Shown here in pieces: positions 24,455 to 32,138 of a stretch of DNA of 64,000 bases (positions within the stretch are counted from its first letter, which is position 1; the number at the start of each line of letters is the position of its first letter). The notes under the pieces are model-generated. The model worked only from the letters and a program-made list of their open reading frames with translations, searched no databases and was not told the origin of the DNA. Made by a program: the position numbers and the translations under genes. This stretch comes from Candidatus Ornithomonoglobus intestinigallinarum (lineage in GTDB: Bacteria > Bacillota > Clostridia > UBA1381), in assembly GCA_018715365.1 (NCBI GenBank), contig DVLU01000028.1, forward strand, positions 1-64,000, given 5' to 3'.

Positions 24455-25540
24455 ATGGATATTTTTCACATGACGGATATTATCTCAATGCTCGGATTGC
24501 CGTTCCCGGCGCACGGGCGCAGTTCATATTATGTGCAATGCCCATGCTGCGATGATAATGCACGCCAGCGGCATTTGAACATCAACCTGAAAAAAGAAGT
24601 GTTCCGCTGCCCGAAATGCGGGATATCCGGGGGTATGTTCGACCTGTATGCGTTATACACAGGCATACCTCGTGATAAGGTGCGCAGTGAACTGATAAAA
24701 AAGGCAGGTTCTCCCGATAAAACGGCGGTCAGGCAGCAAAAAATTTTAGCGGCACAGCCTGTTGTTGAGGAATGCCCGATCACAGATGTGGAAACACGTC
24801 ATGCAACGTACAGCGCTCTGCTTGCCAGGCTCTCGCTTTCGCCCGATCATCGCAGGAATCTGCATAACCGAGGTCTTACGGATGATGATATTGAACGGTT
24901 CGGGTATAAGACAACACCGGTCATGGGTACGACTGCGATAGCGAGACAACTTCAGTCTGAAGGGTGTTATCTGGCGGGAGTCCCTGGGTTTTACCGGACG
25001 GAAGATAATGCATGGAGCTTTGTCAATGAAAAACGCGGGATACTGATCCCTGTGCGGGATACCAACGGGTATATCCAGGGGCTTCAGATCAGGCGCGATG
25101 ATTGTAACAAACGAAAATTCCGCTGGGTATCCAGTGCTGAGAAAAAAGACGGATGCCGCGCAGAGGGTTGGACACATTTTGTGGGACCGCTTCGTCCGTT
25201 GGTTGTACTGACCGAAGGACCGATGAAGTCGGATGTGATCCATGCTTTAACCGGCTTGACCGTACTTGCTGTTCCGGGCGTAAACGCTTTAACGCAGCTC
25301 AGACTGACTCTGGAGATACTGCGTAACAACGGATTGGAGGAGATAAAAACCGCATTCGATATGGATTTTCTCACCAATTGGCACGTGCAGAGCGGATATG
25401 CAAACCTGTTATCGTTATTAAACGATATGGGGTTCAAGTTCGGAACGTACATTTGGGATCCAAAATACAAGGGGCTTGACGATTATGTCTATGCTCTTGT
25501 TTCAAAGAACAACAGGCCGGATAAAAAGCCTAATGAATAG
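24455..25540 (+). CDS. CHC2 zinc-finger primase-like protein with Toprim/DUF3854-like domain
   Basis: This 361-residue protein starts with MDIFHMTDIISMLGLP. A CHC2-type zinc finger spans ~25-60 (YYVQCPCCDDNARQRHLNI ... FRCPKCGISGGMFDL). A central domain (~115-235) contains RGILIPVRDTNGYIQGLQI. A Toprim-like part carries VVLTEGPMKSDVIHALTG, with its catalytic Glu, then AFDMDFLTN. It should make primers on single-stranded element DNA. The start is set by aaaggaggg. It is the last gene of the operon and is followed by a terminator. Confidence 0.8.
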   Translation: MDIFHMTDIISMLGLPFPAHGRSSYYVQCPCCDDNARQRHLNINLKKEVFRCPKCGISGGMFDLYALYTGIPRDKVRSELIKKAGSPDKTAVRQQKILAAQPVVEECPITDVETRHATYSALLARLSLSPDHRRNLHNRGLTDDDIERFGYKTTPVMGTTAIARQLQSEGCYLAGVPGFYRTEDNAWSFVNEKRGILIPVRDTNGYIQGLQIRRDDCNKRKFRWVSSAEKKDGCRAEGWTHFVGPLRPLVVLTEGPMKSDVIHALTGLTVLAVPGVNALTQLRLTLEILRNNGLEEIKTAFDMDFLTNWHVQSGYANLLSLLNDMGFKFGTYIWDPKYKGLDDYVYALVSKNNRPDKKPNE

Positions 25541-25593
25541 GACTGCCTTGCAGTCATAGAAACAAATAGATGTGAAAGACATAACAGTATTGC

Positions 25594-25632
25594 AAAGGGG
25601 TAAAGCGGAACACATCTGCTTTACTCCTTTTT
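25594..25632 (+). terminator. Intrinsic terminator of the recombination/primase operon
   Basis: 13-bp arms (25594-25606 and 25618-25630, one GU pair) close an 11-nt loop and end in TTTTTC. Confidence 0.8.
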
Positions 25633-25666
25633 CTTACGTGCATTTTAACGGGAATACGCATTTCAG

Positions 25667-25695
25667 TTGCAAATAGGTTTGGTTTGGCGTGTAAT
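25667..25695 (+). promoter_or_regulatory. Probable promoter of the parM-like operon
   Basis: TTGCAA (25667-25672), a 17-nt spacer containing the direct repeat GGTTTGGTTTGG, and TGTAAT (25690-25695), 47 nt upstream of the start. The repeats might also be ParR-binding iterons. Confidence 0.5.
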
Positions 25696-25741
25696 TAAAT
25701 GTGGAAAAACAATCCCAAAATAAATTTACGGAGGTTATCTT

Positions 25742-26662
25742 ATGTTAATAGCTATTGATCATGGGAACTATGCGATAAAAACGCCGAACTTCTCATTTGT
25801 GTCCGGGCTCTCGGAGCATACCGTAAAGCCGCCGCTGACAGATGAGATACTGGAGTATGACGGCAGATATTGGACTTTGAGCGGAAAGAGGCTGAGCTAT
25901 ATGCGTGACAAAACGCAGGACGAACGGTATTTTGTCCTTTCGTTGTTTGCGATAGCAAAAGAAATGCAGTCACGCGGCAGCTATGCTCCGCTGGAACAGG
26001 TGGACCTGGCGGTCGGTCTTCCGCCCGAACACTACGGGGTGCTGAAGGATAAATTTGCCGGATATTTTAAACGTAACGGTGTCATCAAGTTTGTATACCA
26101 GGATCGCCCGTACAGTATTATAATAAATCATGTAATGGTATTCCCGCAGGCATACGCGGCTGTTGTACCGCAAAGCAGCCTGGTCGTTAATACGCTGAGG
26201 ATATTTATTATAGATATCGGCGGATATACGACGGACGTGCTGCTTTTAAGAAACGGCAAACCCGATCTGCAATTCTGCCGCAGTCTGGAAACCGGTATCA
26301 TTACGATGAATAATGAGATCGTCAGAAAAGTTGGGACTCTTCATGATATGCGGATCGAAGACGAACATATCAGCGCAGTGCTCAGCGGACAGGAAACGAT
26401 TCTGCCGGAAGATGTTAAACGGACAATCACGGATGCAACAAAACTGCACGCAAAGAATATTTTGGATCAATTGCGCGAGCTTCAGGTTGATCTGCGCTCT
26501 AACCCTGCTGTGTTTATCGGCGGCGGCAGTATATTGCTGCATACTTTTTTGGAAAAGTCTCCGCAGGTGGCAAAAGCAAGCTTTGTTGATTCTCCGAACG
26601 CCAATGCCGTGGGTTATGAAATGCTTGCAAGGAAACAGCTTTCGCTTCAACGCATGAAGTGA
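25742..26662 (+). CDS. parM: ParM/StbA-like actin-type ATPase for partition
   Basis: This 306-residue actin-fold protein has phosphate 1 loop LIAIDHGNYAIKT at the N-terminus, phosphate 2 IIDIGGYTTDVLLL (~158-170) and adenosine-binding AVFIGGGSILL (~260-270). The length fits ParM and Alp proteins. ParM filaments push sister DNA copies apart, so the element may persist or replicate as a circle after excision. The next gene, a small RHH-like protein, fits ParR. Ribosome site acggaggt. Confidence 0.82.
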   Translation: MLIAIDHGNYAIKTPNFSFVSGLSEHTVKPPLTDEILEYDGRYWTLSGKRLSYMRDKTQDERYFVLSLFAIAKEMQSRGSYAPLEQVDLAVGLPPEHYGVLKDKFAGYFKRNGVIKFVYQDRPYSIIINHVMVFPQAYAAVVPQSSLVVNTLRIFIIDIGGYTTDVLLLRNGKPDLQFCRSLETGIITMNNEIVRKVGTLHDMRIEDEHISAVLSGQETILPEDVKRTITDATKLHAKNILDQLRELQVDLRSNPAVFIGGGSILLHTFLEKSPQVAKASFVDSPNANAVGYEMLARKQLSLQRMK

Positions 26663-26676
26663 CAGGCGGTGATTCT

Positions 26677-27036
26677 ATGAAAAAGGACGGAAAGTATCGG
26701 TTTTCATTGCAATTTAACTCAGAAACAGAAGAACAGTTTCGAGCAGGAGAACTGCTGGAAAGGATGGGAAATCGGAAAAGTCATCTCGTGGTGGCTGCCC
26801 TGAACGAGTATATGGAATCCCATCCGGAATTAAAAAGTAAAGACTGCAAAGTGGAGATCAAGCTTACGACAAGCTATGATCAGGCGAAAATAGAACAGAT
26901 GATACAAAACATAGTTGAACAAAGACTTACCGGCATGCAGATATCCGGTATCCAGGATAATAGCAAAAACGGCCAACAGGAGGCGTTAGAAGAAGATATT
27001 GCAAAAATGCTGGACAATCTTGATATGTTTCAGTAA
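26677..27036 (+). CDS. parR: ParR-like DNA-binding adaptor (putative)
   Basis: This 119-residue protein has a start ATG 14 bp after the parM stop. The N-terminal part (YRFSLQFNSETEEQFRAGEL ... NRKSHLVVAALNEYM) has the strand-helix-helix pattern of ribbon-helix-helix proteins. The C-terminus is acidic and helical and ends in LDNLDMF, fitting a ParM-binding tail. The gene pair and order match type II partition operons. A GTG at 26659 overlapping the parM stop is an alternative start. Confidence 0.7.
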   Translation: MKKDGKYRFSLQFNSETEEQFRAGELLERMGNRKSHLVVAALNEYMESHPELKSKDCKVEIKLTTSYDQAKIEQMIQNIVEQRLTGMQISGIQDNSKNGQQEALEEDIAKMLDNLDMFQ

Positions 27037-27042
27037 ACTGTG

Positions 27043-27080
27043 AATTAGTCTGCCCACACCTATGAGCAGACTAATTTTAT
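27043..27080 (+). terminator. Intrinsic terminator after the parMR pair
   Basis: Perfect 11-bp arms (27043-27053 and 27066-27076, AATTAGTCTGC/GCAGACTAATT), a 12-nt loop and a T-rich tail. Confidence 0.85.
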
Positions 27081-27202
27081 TTGTTGTTTTATTTTTTTGG
27101 TATTATTTCTTTAAATCACACTTATAGTGCGTGTATCGGATGGCTGCATTCTTCAAATTTAATAAAAGACATTGTAAAATAATTATAAGGAGAAGATGTA
27201 CC

Positions 27203-27544
27203 GTGGATTACATAGCTTTGGGAAATAATATCAGGAAATATCGGCACATTGCCGGGCTGCGGCAGGAAGACCTTGCTGAGTTGTGCGACTGCAGTACCAG
27301 CCATATCGGTCAGATCGAACACGCACGGACTGTTCCGAGTTTAGATATGACAATGCGTATTGCAAACGCATTATTTGTTACAATAGACCAACTGGTTGCG
27401 GAGAGCTATACCCATCCTGAACAGGTCTATCTGAAAGAGATTGCTGAACGTATTGAAAAATATTCAACTGCAAAGAAAATTACCATATGTGAGTCGCTGT
27501 CAAATTATTTAGACTCACTCGAAAAATTCGAGAAACTCAAGTAG
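27203..27544 (+). CDS. XRE-family transcriptional regulator of the element
   Basis: This 113-residue protein starts at a GTG (27203) with aaggaga 8 nt upstream. A complete HTH_3 domain spans residues ~8-62 (RKYRHIAGLRQEDLAELCDC then SHIGQIEHARTVPS). A C-terminal helical dimerisation part follows. In Tn916-like elements an XRE regulator lies just before the sigma-like/HTH/xis/int block, as here, and controls excision and transfer. An imperfect inverted repeat around 27118-27134 (CACACTTATAGTGCGTG) may be its operator. Confidence 0.8.
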   Translation: MDYIALGNNIRKYRHIAGLRQEDLAELCDCSTSHIGQIEHARTVPSLDMTMRIANALFVTIDQLVAESYTHPEQVYLKEIAERIEKYSTAKKITICESLSNYLDSLEKFEKLK

Positions 27545-27663
27545 GAAGTGTTTTGCTATGTTAAGGGGATATTGCTGATTATAAAATATATCTGCGAAAA
27601 TATAAAATAACGAATTATGCAGCGGTTGAGGCTTTTGCCTTGACAGAACTGTGTTGCGCTTTG

Positions 27664-27702
27664 CGGCTGTGCCACATTAAGGTGTGGTATGGCCGTTTTT
27701 TT
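27664..27702 (+). terminator. Attenuator hairpin in the leader of the sigma-like gene
   Basis: A 13-bp stem (27664-27676 and 27683-27695, GU pairs included) with a 6-nt loop and seven T lies about 140 nt upstream of the sigma-like gene. It could stop transcription coming from the XRE gene. Confidence 0.75.
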
Positions 27703-27791
27703 ATACTTACTTGTAAAGGGGGTGAGTCCAATGTTCTGATTGCTTTGCTATGGATATATAAGGTAATTGGAAACGTATCACAGCATGCTAT

Positions 27792-27839
27792 CATGGCATG
27801 TTGTGCTCTTGCTCTGATGGCATGCTTAAAGGAGGAATG
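27792..27839 (+). CDS. Possible 15-residue cysteine-rich leader peptide
   Basis: ATG at 27792 opens a 15-codon frame reading MACCALALMACLKEE. It contains the ribosome site of the next gene and ends in TGA at 27837-27839. No clear ribosome site of its own is seen. It could couple translation to the sigma-like gene, or be chance. Confidence 0.25.
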
Positions 27840-27842
27840 AAA

Positions 27843-28259
27843 GTGAGCCATCATCAAGAACACAACAACAGGCTCCGCGCTGAATTTACAGTGTGGATCG
27901 AACGCCTGATACGCAATGCAAGAACAGATTATATGCGTAAGCTGGCAAGAACAATACCCACCGTCTCATTTGAAGATATTCCGGAGTCTATGCTGCTTCA
28001 ATACAACGAAGACGATTTTCCGGTATTGGTATGCAATAAGCAAAGCGAGTTTGATTTTGAGGAAGAACGGCTGGCAGCTGCTTTTTCCAAACTGCCGCTT
28101 ATGCGTCAGAGGATACTGACAATGCTGTTCGTGGAGGAAAAGAAACCTGCGGAAATAGCGAAACAACTCCATTGTTCGGCTCAGTACGTTTACACACAGC
28201 GGTTTGAGGCGATAAAAAAGCTTCGTAAATTGCTTGACAAAGGCGGTGATCTGGATTGA
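27843..28259 (+). CDS. Sigma-70 region 4-like protein (Tn916 Orf7-type)
   Basis: This 138-residue protein starts at the GTG at 27843 (aaaggagga 6 nt upstream; the ATG at 27837 is too close). Only the C-terminal half has a recognisable sigma region 4 (FSKLPLMRQRILTMLFVEEK and AEIAKQLHCSAQYVYTQRFE). Its position in front of HTH, xis and int matches Tn916 Orf7, which promotes expression of transfer genes. Stop and next start overlap (TTGA). Confidence 0.8.
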   Translation: MSHHQEHNNRLRAEFTVWIERLIRNARTDYMRKLARTIPTVSFEDIPESMLLQYNEDDFPVLVCNKQSEFDFEEERLAAAFSKLPLMRQRILTMLFVEEKKPAEIAKQLHCSAQYVYTQRFEAIKKLRKLLDKGGDLD

Positions 28260-28450
28260 CGGAACAGGAGTTTTATCATTTGATGCAAGGCGCAGTAGCG
28301 GGCAGTCATCATCATCTGGAGATATTACTGGAGATGTATATGCCTCTTATAAACAAATACAGCCGTATCAATAATGTATTGGATGAAGATTTGAAACAAT
28401 ACATAATGATGCACATTGCATTAAATATTTCAAAATTCACAATCGAATAA
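28256..28450 (+). CDS. Helix-turn-helix-type conjugative transposon protein (Tn916 Orf8-type)
   Basis: This 64-residue helical protein starts MTEQEFYHLMQGAVAGSHHH and continues with LLEMYMPLINKYS, as in the short HTH-domain proteins that follow the sigma-like gene in Tn916-family elements. Start TTG overlaps the previous stop. It probably acts with the sigma-like protein as a two-part activator. Confidence 0.7.
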   Translation: MTEQEFYHLMQGAVAGSHHHLEILLEMYMPLINKYSRINNVLDEDLKQYIMMHIALNISKFTIE

Positions 28451-28456
28451 ACCGAG

Positions 28457-28488
28457 CAGCCTCAGAAAATTTCTGGGGCTGTTTTTTT
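28457..28488 (+). terminator. Intrinsic terminator after the HTH gene
   Basis: CAGCCTCAGAA and TTCTGGGGCTG arms (28457-28467 and 28471-28481) are followed by seven T. Confidence 0.85.
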
Positions 28489-28796
28489 AAAAGCAAAATA
28501 TGCGGCTTTTTGAAAACGTGATTATATATAAAGACATCCCAATGCAGCTTGAAAATTGAATATCGAATCTTGCCGGTACGTTCCCTGCCGGTGAGCGGCT
28601 ATCCGTCTGCGTGGCAGGCAGAAACATGAGCACTTATATATGGATGGCTACCATATAACGCGATGACAAGGCAGGGCTATAATGATACTTCCGTAAAACG
28701 CGGCTCGGCCACAGAGAAGGCGGAGAGATGAGATTTCTATGGACCTGTTCGCTGCAGGCGCCGGGAAGATATATTTTATGTTGAGGAGGATATAAA
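28489..28796 (+). other. Non-coding leader region upstream of xis
   Basis: About 310 bp without a substantial gene. It contains a short inverted repeat (TATATGG/CCATATA, around 28637-28657), a possible 18-codon leader frame starting at 28728 with gcggagag just upstream and ending at 28784, and the ribosome site of xis (gaggagg). It corresponds in position to the regulatory and Int/Xis-binding interval before xis in Tn916-like elements. Confidence 0.5.
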
Positions 28797-28991
28797 ATGA
28801 AAGAGGTTCCTATTTGGGAAAAAAGCAATTTAACTCTTGAAGAAGCTGCCGCTTATTCAGGAATTGGAATAAACAAATTACGAAAATTAACCGATCGTGA
28901 AGATTGTGACTTTGTGTTGTGGATAGGGACAAAGCGTTTGGTTAAAAGAAAGAAATTAGATGAATATATTGAAAAGATATATTCAATTTAG
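28797..28991 (+). CDS. xis: Excisionase, Tn916 Xis family
   Basis: This 64-residue protein has the winged-helix pattern of Tn916 Xis: WEKSNLTLEEAAAYSGIGIN, then CDFVLWIGTKRLVKRKKLDE. It binds DNA near the element ends and steers the recombinase toward excision. Ribosome site gaggagg; int starts 106 bp downstream. Confidence 0.9.
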   Translation: MKEVPIWEKSNLTLEEAAAYSGIGINKLRKLTDREDCDFVLWIGTKRLVKRKKLDEYIEKIYSI

Positions 28992-29014
28992 CACTATCGC
29001 ATGGAAAAGAGGAC

Positions 29015-29043
29015 TTGATTATTTCTCGTAATTATGGTATACT
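29015..29043 (+). promoter_or_regulatory. Promoter of int
   Basis: TTGATT (29015-29020), a 17-nt spacer and TATACT (29038-29043), 54 nt before the int start. int can therefore be expressed apart from xis. Confidence 0.65.
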
Positions 29044-29062
29044 TATAAAATAGATATAGTTA

Positions 29063-29089
29063 CTTTTCAATGTGATAGTTGAAAAGGAG
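29063..29089 (+). promoter_or_regulatory. Hairpin overlapping the int ribosome binding site
   Basis: CTTTTCAA (29063-29070) and TTGAAAAG (29079-29086) form a perfect 8-bp stem around an 8-nt loop. The distal arm overlaps the ribosome site aaaaggag (29082-29089), so it can hide it and limit Int synthesis. Confidence 0.6.
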
Positions 29090-29097
29090 CTGATTTT

Positions 29098-30348
29098 ATG
29101 CAGACTACAAAGAAAGGAAAGGGTAGTAGGAGGTTAGATAAAGACAGATTAACACTTCGTAAAGGAGAGACACAGAGGAAAGACGGTACATATGACTATC
29201 GCTGGACAACTGCTGATGGCAAACGCCATTCTATTTATGCAAAAACTCTTGAAGAGTTGCGTGAAAGAGAAGCAGATATTGAAGTTGATAAGCATGATGG
29301 TATAAAAACCGAAATTCGTAGGATCACGGTCAATGATATTTTTGATATATGGTGTGATTTGAAACGAGGATTAAAGAACAATACTCTCCAAAACTATAAG
29401 TATATGTACAACATGTTTGTTCGTAAAAGTTTTGGCAAAATGCGAATTGCTACTGTTAAGAAATCAGATGTAAAGCGGTTTTATAATACTTTGGCAGATG
29501 GACAGATATTAAAAGTTTCGACAATTGATACTGTTCATAATATTTTGCATCAGATCTTCAATTTAGCAGTTGATGACGGATATCTTCGTATGAATCCAAC
29601 AGACAACATGTTAAAAGAGCTAAAGCAATCGCATAACTTTTCGGTGGAAAAAAGAAAGGCTCTGACAATTGATGAGCAACGTCTTTTCATTGAGTTTTTA
29701 CAACAAAATGTTCGATATCATCATTGGTACCCGGTTTTTGCAATTATGCTTGGTACGGGTATGAGAGTGGGAGAAATTACAGGGTTGCGTTGGTGTGATA
29801 TTGATTTAGAGGAAGGCATGATAAATATCAATCACACATTAGTATACTATAATGATGGTATTAACAAAGGTTGCACTTTCCATATAAATTCTCCTAAAAC
29901 AAAAGCAGGCGAGAGAATCATTCCTATGTTGGATTTTGTTAAAGAAGCTTTTCTACTTGAGCAAGAATATCAAAAGGAAGCTGGTCTTGTTTGTAATGCA
30001 ATGATTGATTGTTATACGGATTTTATATTTATCAATCGATTTGGATATGTCCAGCATCAAGGAACCTTAAATAAAGCAATTAAAAGGATTATTCGCGATT
30101 GCAATGATGAAGTGTTATTAGAGGGCAACCCAAACGCAGTTTTACTCCCTCCATTTAGTTGTCATTCTTTGAGACATACATTTACAACCCGCTTGTGTGA
30201 GGCTGGTATAAATGTGAAGGTTATCCAAGATGTACTTGGTCACAAAGATATATCGACGACGATGAATATCTATGCTGATGTCACAAAAGATATGAAACAA
30301 AAAGAATTTGGATCAGTGGAGGAATACTTCGGCAAATATATTGTATGA
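29098..30348 (+). CDS. int: Tyrosine recombinase (integrase), Tn916 family
   Basis: This 416-residue protein has three parts: an N-terminal arm-binding AP2-like domain (KDGTYDYRWTTADGKRHSIY), a SAM-like core-binding domain (~75-170) and a catalytic domain (~190-400). Catalytic residues are visible: Arg223 in GMRVGE, His356 and Arg359 in HSLRH, His382 in LGHKD, and the nucleophile Tyr392 in MNIYADV. It integrates and excises the element and normally lies at the element's end, so the boundary should be just downstream. The gene is AT-rich compared with the rest of the element. Confidence 0.93.
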   Translation: MQTTKKGKGSRRLDKDRLTLRKGETQRKDGTYDYRWTTADGKRHSIYAKTLEELREREADIEVDKHDGIKTEIRRITVNDIFDIWCDLKRGLKNNTLQNYKYMYNMFVRKSFGKMRIATVKKSDVKRFYNTLADGQILKVSTIDTVHNILHQIFNLAVDDGYLRMNPTDNMLKELKQSHNFSVEKRKALTIDEQRLFIEFLQQNVRYHHWYPVFAIMLGTGMRVGEITGLRWCDIDLEEGMININHTLVYYNDGINKGCTFHINSPKTKAGERIIPMLDFVKEAFLLEQEYQKEAGLVCNAMIDCYTDFIFINRFGYVQHQGTLNKAIKRIIRDCNDEVLLEGNPNAVLLPPFSCHSLRHTFTTRLCEAGINVKVIQDVLGHKDISTTMNIYADVTKDMKQKEFGSVEEYFGKYIV

Positions 30349-30354
30349 CCTCAT

Positions 30355-30448
30355 ACGCCAATTTACGCCAAACTTTACGCCAATTCTCCTGGTATTTATA
30401 AAAAGACATGTAGAGTTATACTGGCTAAGAACAGAAAAAATGGCGTAA
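30355..30448. repeat. Phased ACGCCAA repeats after int, likely Int arm-binding sites
   Basis: ACGCCAA occurs at 30355-30361, 30365-30371 and 30377-30383 (steps of 10 and 12), with an inverted copy GGCGTAA at 30442-30448. Repeats phased to the helix next to int fit recombinase arm sites near the right end of the element. The exact attachment core could not be fixed because the left end is outside the window. Confidence 0.55.
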
Positions 30449-30483
30449 CTACAGGGTTTTAAACAATTATGAAAAGATATGAA

Positions 30484-30509
30484 ATTGTGGGGAATATATT
30501 CCCCACAAT
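30484..30509. repeat. Perfect 26-bp palindrome
   Basis: The left arm ATTGTGGGGAATA (30484-30496) is the exact reverse complement of the right arm TATTCCCCACAAT (30497-30509), with no loop. It lies in the 482-bp gap between int and the DUF262 genes. It may be a dimeric protein site or a cruciform. Confidence 0.75.
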
Positions 30510-30599
30510 GAAGCCGATTGAGAAGTAAGGCGTGAAAAACCCTGTGTTTATGCGGGTTTTCTTCCGAGCAGTGAATTTTAAAGCAAAATAACATCAAAG

Positions 30600-30634
30600 C
30601 AGCGCTTGAGACGTATATCAAGCGCTGTTTTTTT
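30600..30634 (+). terminator. Intrinsic terminator in the int/DUF262 gap
   Basis: Perfect 10-bp arms (CAGCGCTTGA/TCAAGCGCTG, 30600-30609 and 30618-30627) are followed by seven T. It isolates int from the DUF262 genes. The rest of the gap (30349-30830) holds the repeats, the palindrome and the promoter; no gene is seen. Confidence 0.85.
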
Positions 30635-30706
30635 GCGGATGTGATACGTAATGTCGCACATAATCGACTTCCGCACAAAGAGTGTGCATCAATTTTCTTT
30701 CGCGTA

Positions 30707-30735
30707 TTGAAAAACGAGAGTGTTTATAGTATAAT
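30707..30735 (+). promoter_or_regulatory. Promoter of the DUF262 operon
   Basis: TTGAAA (30707-30712), a 17-nt spacer and TATAAT (30730-30735), about 95 nt before the first start codon. Confidence 0.75.
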
Positions 30736-30830
30736 ATAAAATGTTATGTTAAAATATTATGTTTTAGCTTGCTTTGGCGAGAGGTTTAAAATAAAATTGA
30801 TGATACGGGCGAAATGAGGTGAAGTGAGGT

Positions 30831-32138
30831 ATGGCCGGCACTAAAAGCGCAGACGAATTGCTCGGCATGAATTTGAACATTCCCGACTATCAAAGACCGT
30901 ACAAGTGGGGTATCCGAAATATTGATGAATTATTTCTCGATATTACAAAAGCTATTAGTGATGCGGACAGATACAAGGCTGATGGGATCGAGTTTAAGTA
31001 TCGCATAGGGACAATAATATTACATAAAGAAGGCAGCAGATACAATATCGTTGACGGGCAGCAAAGGATTATTTCTTTGGTGCTTCTGAAAAAATGTATT
31101 GACCCGGAGTTTGAATGTTCCGTTACGGAAAAAGTTTTTACAAATAAAACTACTCAATATAATATTCACCGCAACTATACGTTTATCAGAGAATGGTTCT
31201 CCTTGAAAAGCGATGATGTGAAAAAAGAGTTTATTCGCGCCTTTGAGAAGATTTTGGAGGTTGTTGTCTTTTGCGTGGACAAAGAAACCGAGGCATTTCA
31301 GCTTTTTGACTCTCAGAATACAAGAGGGAAGGCATTAGACCCTCACGACCTCCTGAAAGCATATCATCTCCGGGAAATGAAAAAATATCCTTACGAAATG
31401 GAGCGCGCCGTTACTAAGTGGGAAGCGAAAGATCCCGTTAAAATCAAGGAGCTTTTTGACTTGTACTTATTCCCGATACGGAATTGGAGCAGAGGAAATA
31501 AAAGCAAGCCCTTCACCGCCAAGGAAATTGACGCCTATAAGGGTATTACGGAGGGATCGGCATATTCCTATGCAAGACGGACAAGCAAGGCGATGCCTTG
31601 TTTCCAGATTACAGAACCTTTTATAGCGGGAAATGATTTTTTTGAGATGGTTGAGCACTATATGTATCTCCTGCGGGATATTAAATCCGAAATATGCAGT
31701 AATCCTCGTTTCAGAGAAATTAAACGAGTCCTTTGCGGCGGCGGGGAGGTTGATTCTCCGGAAGATATGGATAAGGCGAGGCTTGGCTCCGCCGGTTTCG
31801 GATACACAAAAAATCTGTTTTATTGTGCGCTGCTTTGTTATTACGATAAGTTTCATAATTTTGACGAAATGGCAGTCAAAAAACTGTTCACTTGGGCGTT
31901 CATGCTTCGCGTGGATATGAAAAACCTGGGGTTTGACAGCGTAAACAAATATGCCGTCGGCGATAAAAATTCGAGATATACAAATAAGATCGGAATTTTT
32001 TCGGAGATCAGCTTTGCCCGTATGCACCATGAAATCTCCGGTTTGCAGATACAGGTACGCCGTAATCCGGATAACGGAAAATGGGAAGAGCTGTACAACA
32101 CGATCAAGGAAATCAACGGATACGGAGGTGCACAATGA
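30831..32138 (+). CDS. DUF262 protein, first gene of a two-gene GmrSD-like system
   Basis: This 435-residue protein has the DUF262 (ParB/Srx-like, NTP-binding) motifs NIPDYQRPYKWGIRNIDELF near residues 17-36 and NIVDGQQRIISLVLL near 75-90. A helical domain follows. No C-terminal HNH (DUF1524) motif is seen, so it resembles the GmrS half of type IV restriction enzymes, where the DGQQR loop uses nucleotide to license cutting. It overlaps the next gene (ATGA). A defence role is inferred from family and pairing. Confidence 0.8.
   Translation: MAGTKSADELLGMNLNIPDYQRPYKWGIRNIDELFLDITKAISDADRYKADGIEFKYRIGTIILHKEGSRYNIVDGQQRIISLVLLKKCIDPEFECSVTEKVFTNKTTQYNIHRNYTFIREWFSLKSDDVKKEFIRAFEKILEVVVFCVDKETEAFQLFDSQNTRGKALDPHDLLKAYHLREMKKYPYEMERAVTKWEAKDPVKIKELFDLYLFPIRNWSRGNKSKPFTAKEIDAYKGITEGSAYSYARRTSKAMPCFQITEPFIAGNDFFEMVEHYMYLLRDIKSEICSNPRFREIKRVLCGGGEVDSPEDMDKARLGSAGFGYTKNLFYCALLCYYDKFHNFDEMAVKKLFTWAFMLRVDMKNLGFDSVNKYAVGDKNSRYTNKIGIFSEISFARMHHEISGLQIQVRRNPDNGKWEELYNTIKEINGYGGAQ

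Noticed and set aside
30355-30383. Short repeats after int as a CRISPR array
   Set aside because: The units are 7 bp with 3-5 bp gaps and only three copies; no spacers and no cas genes.
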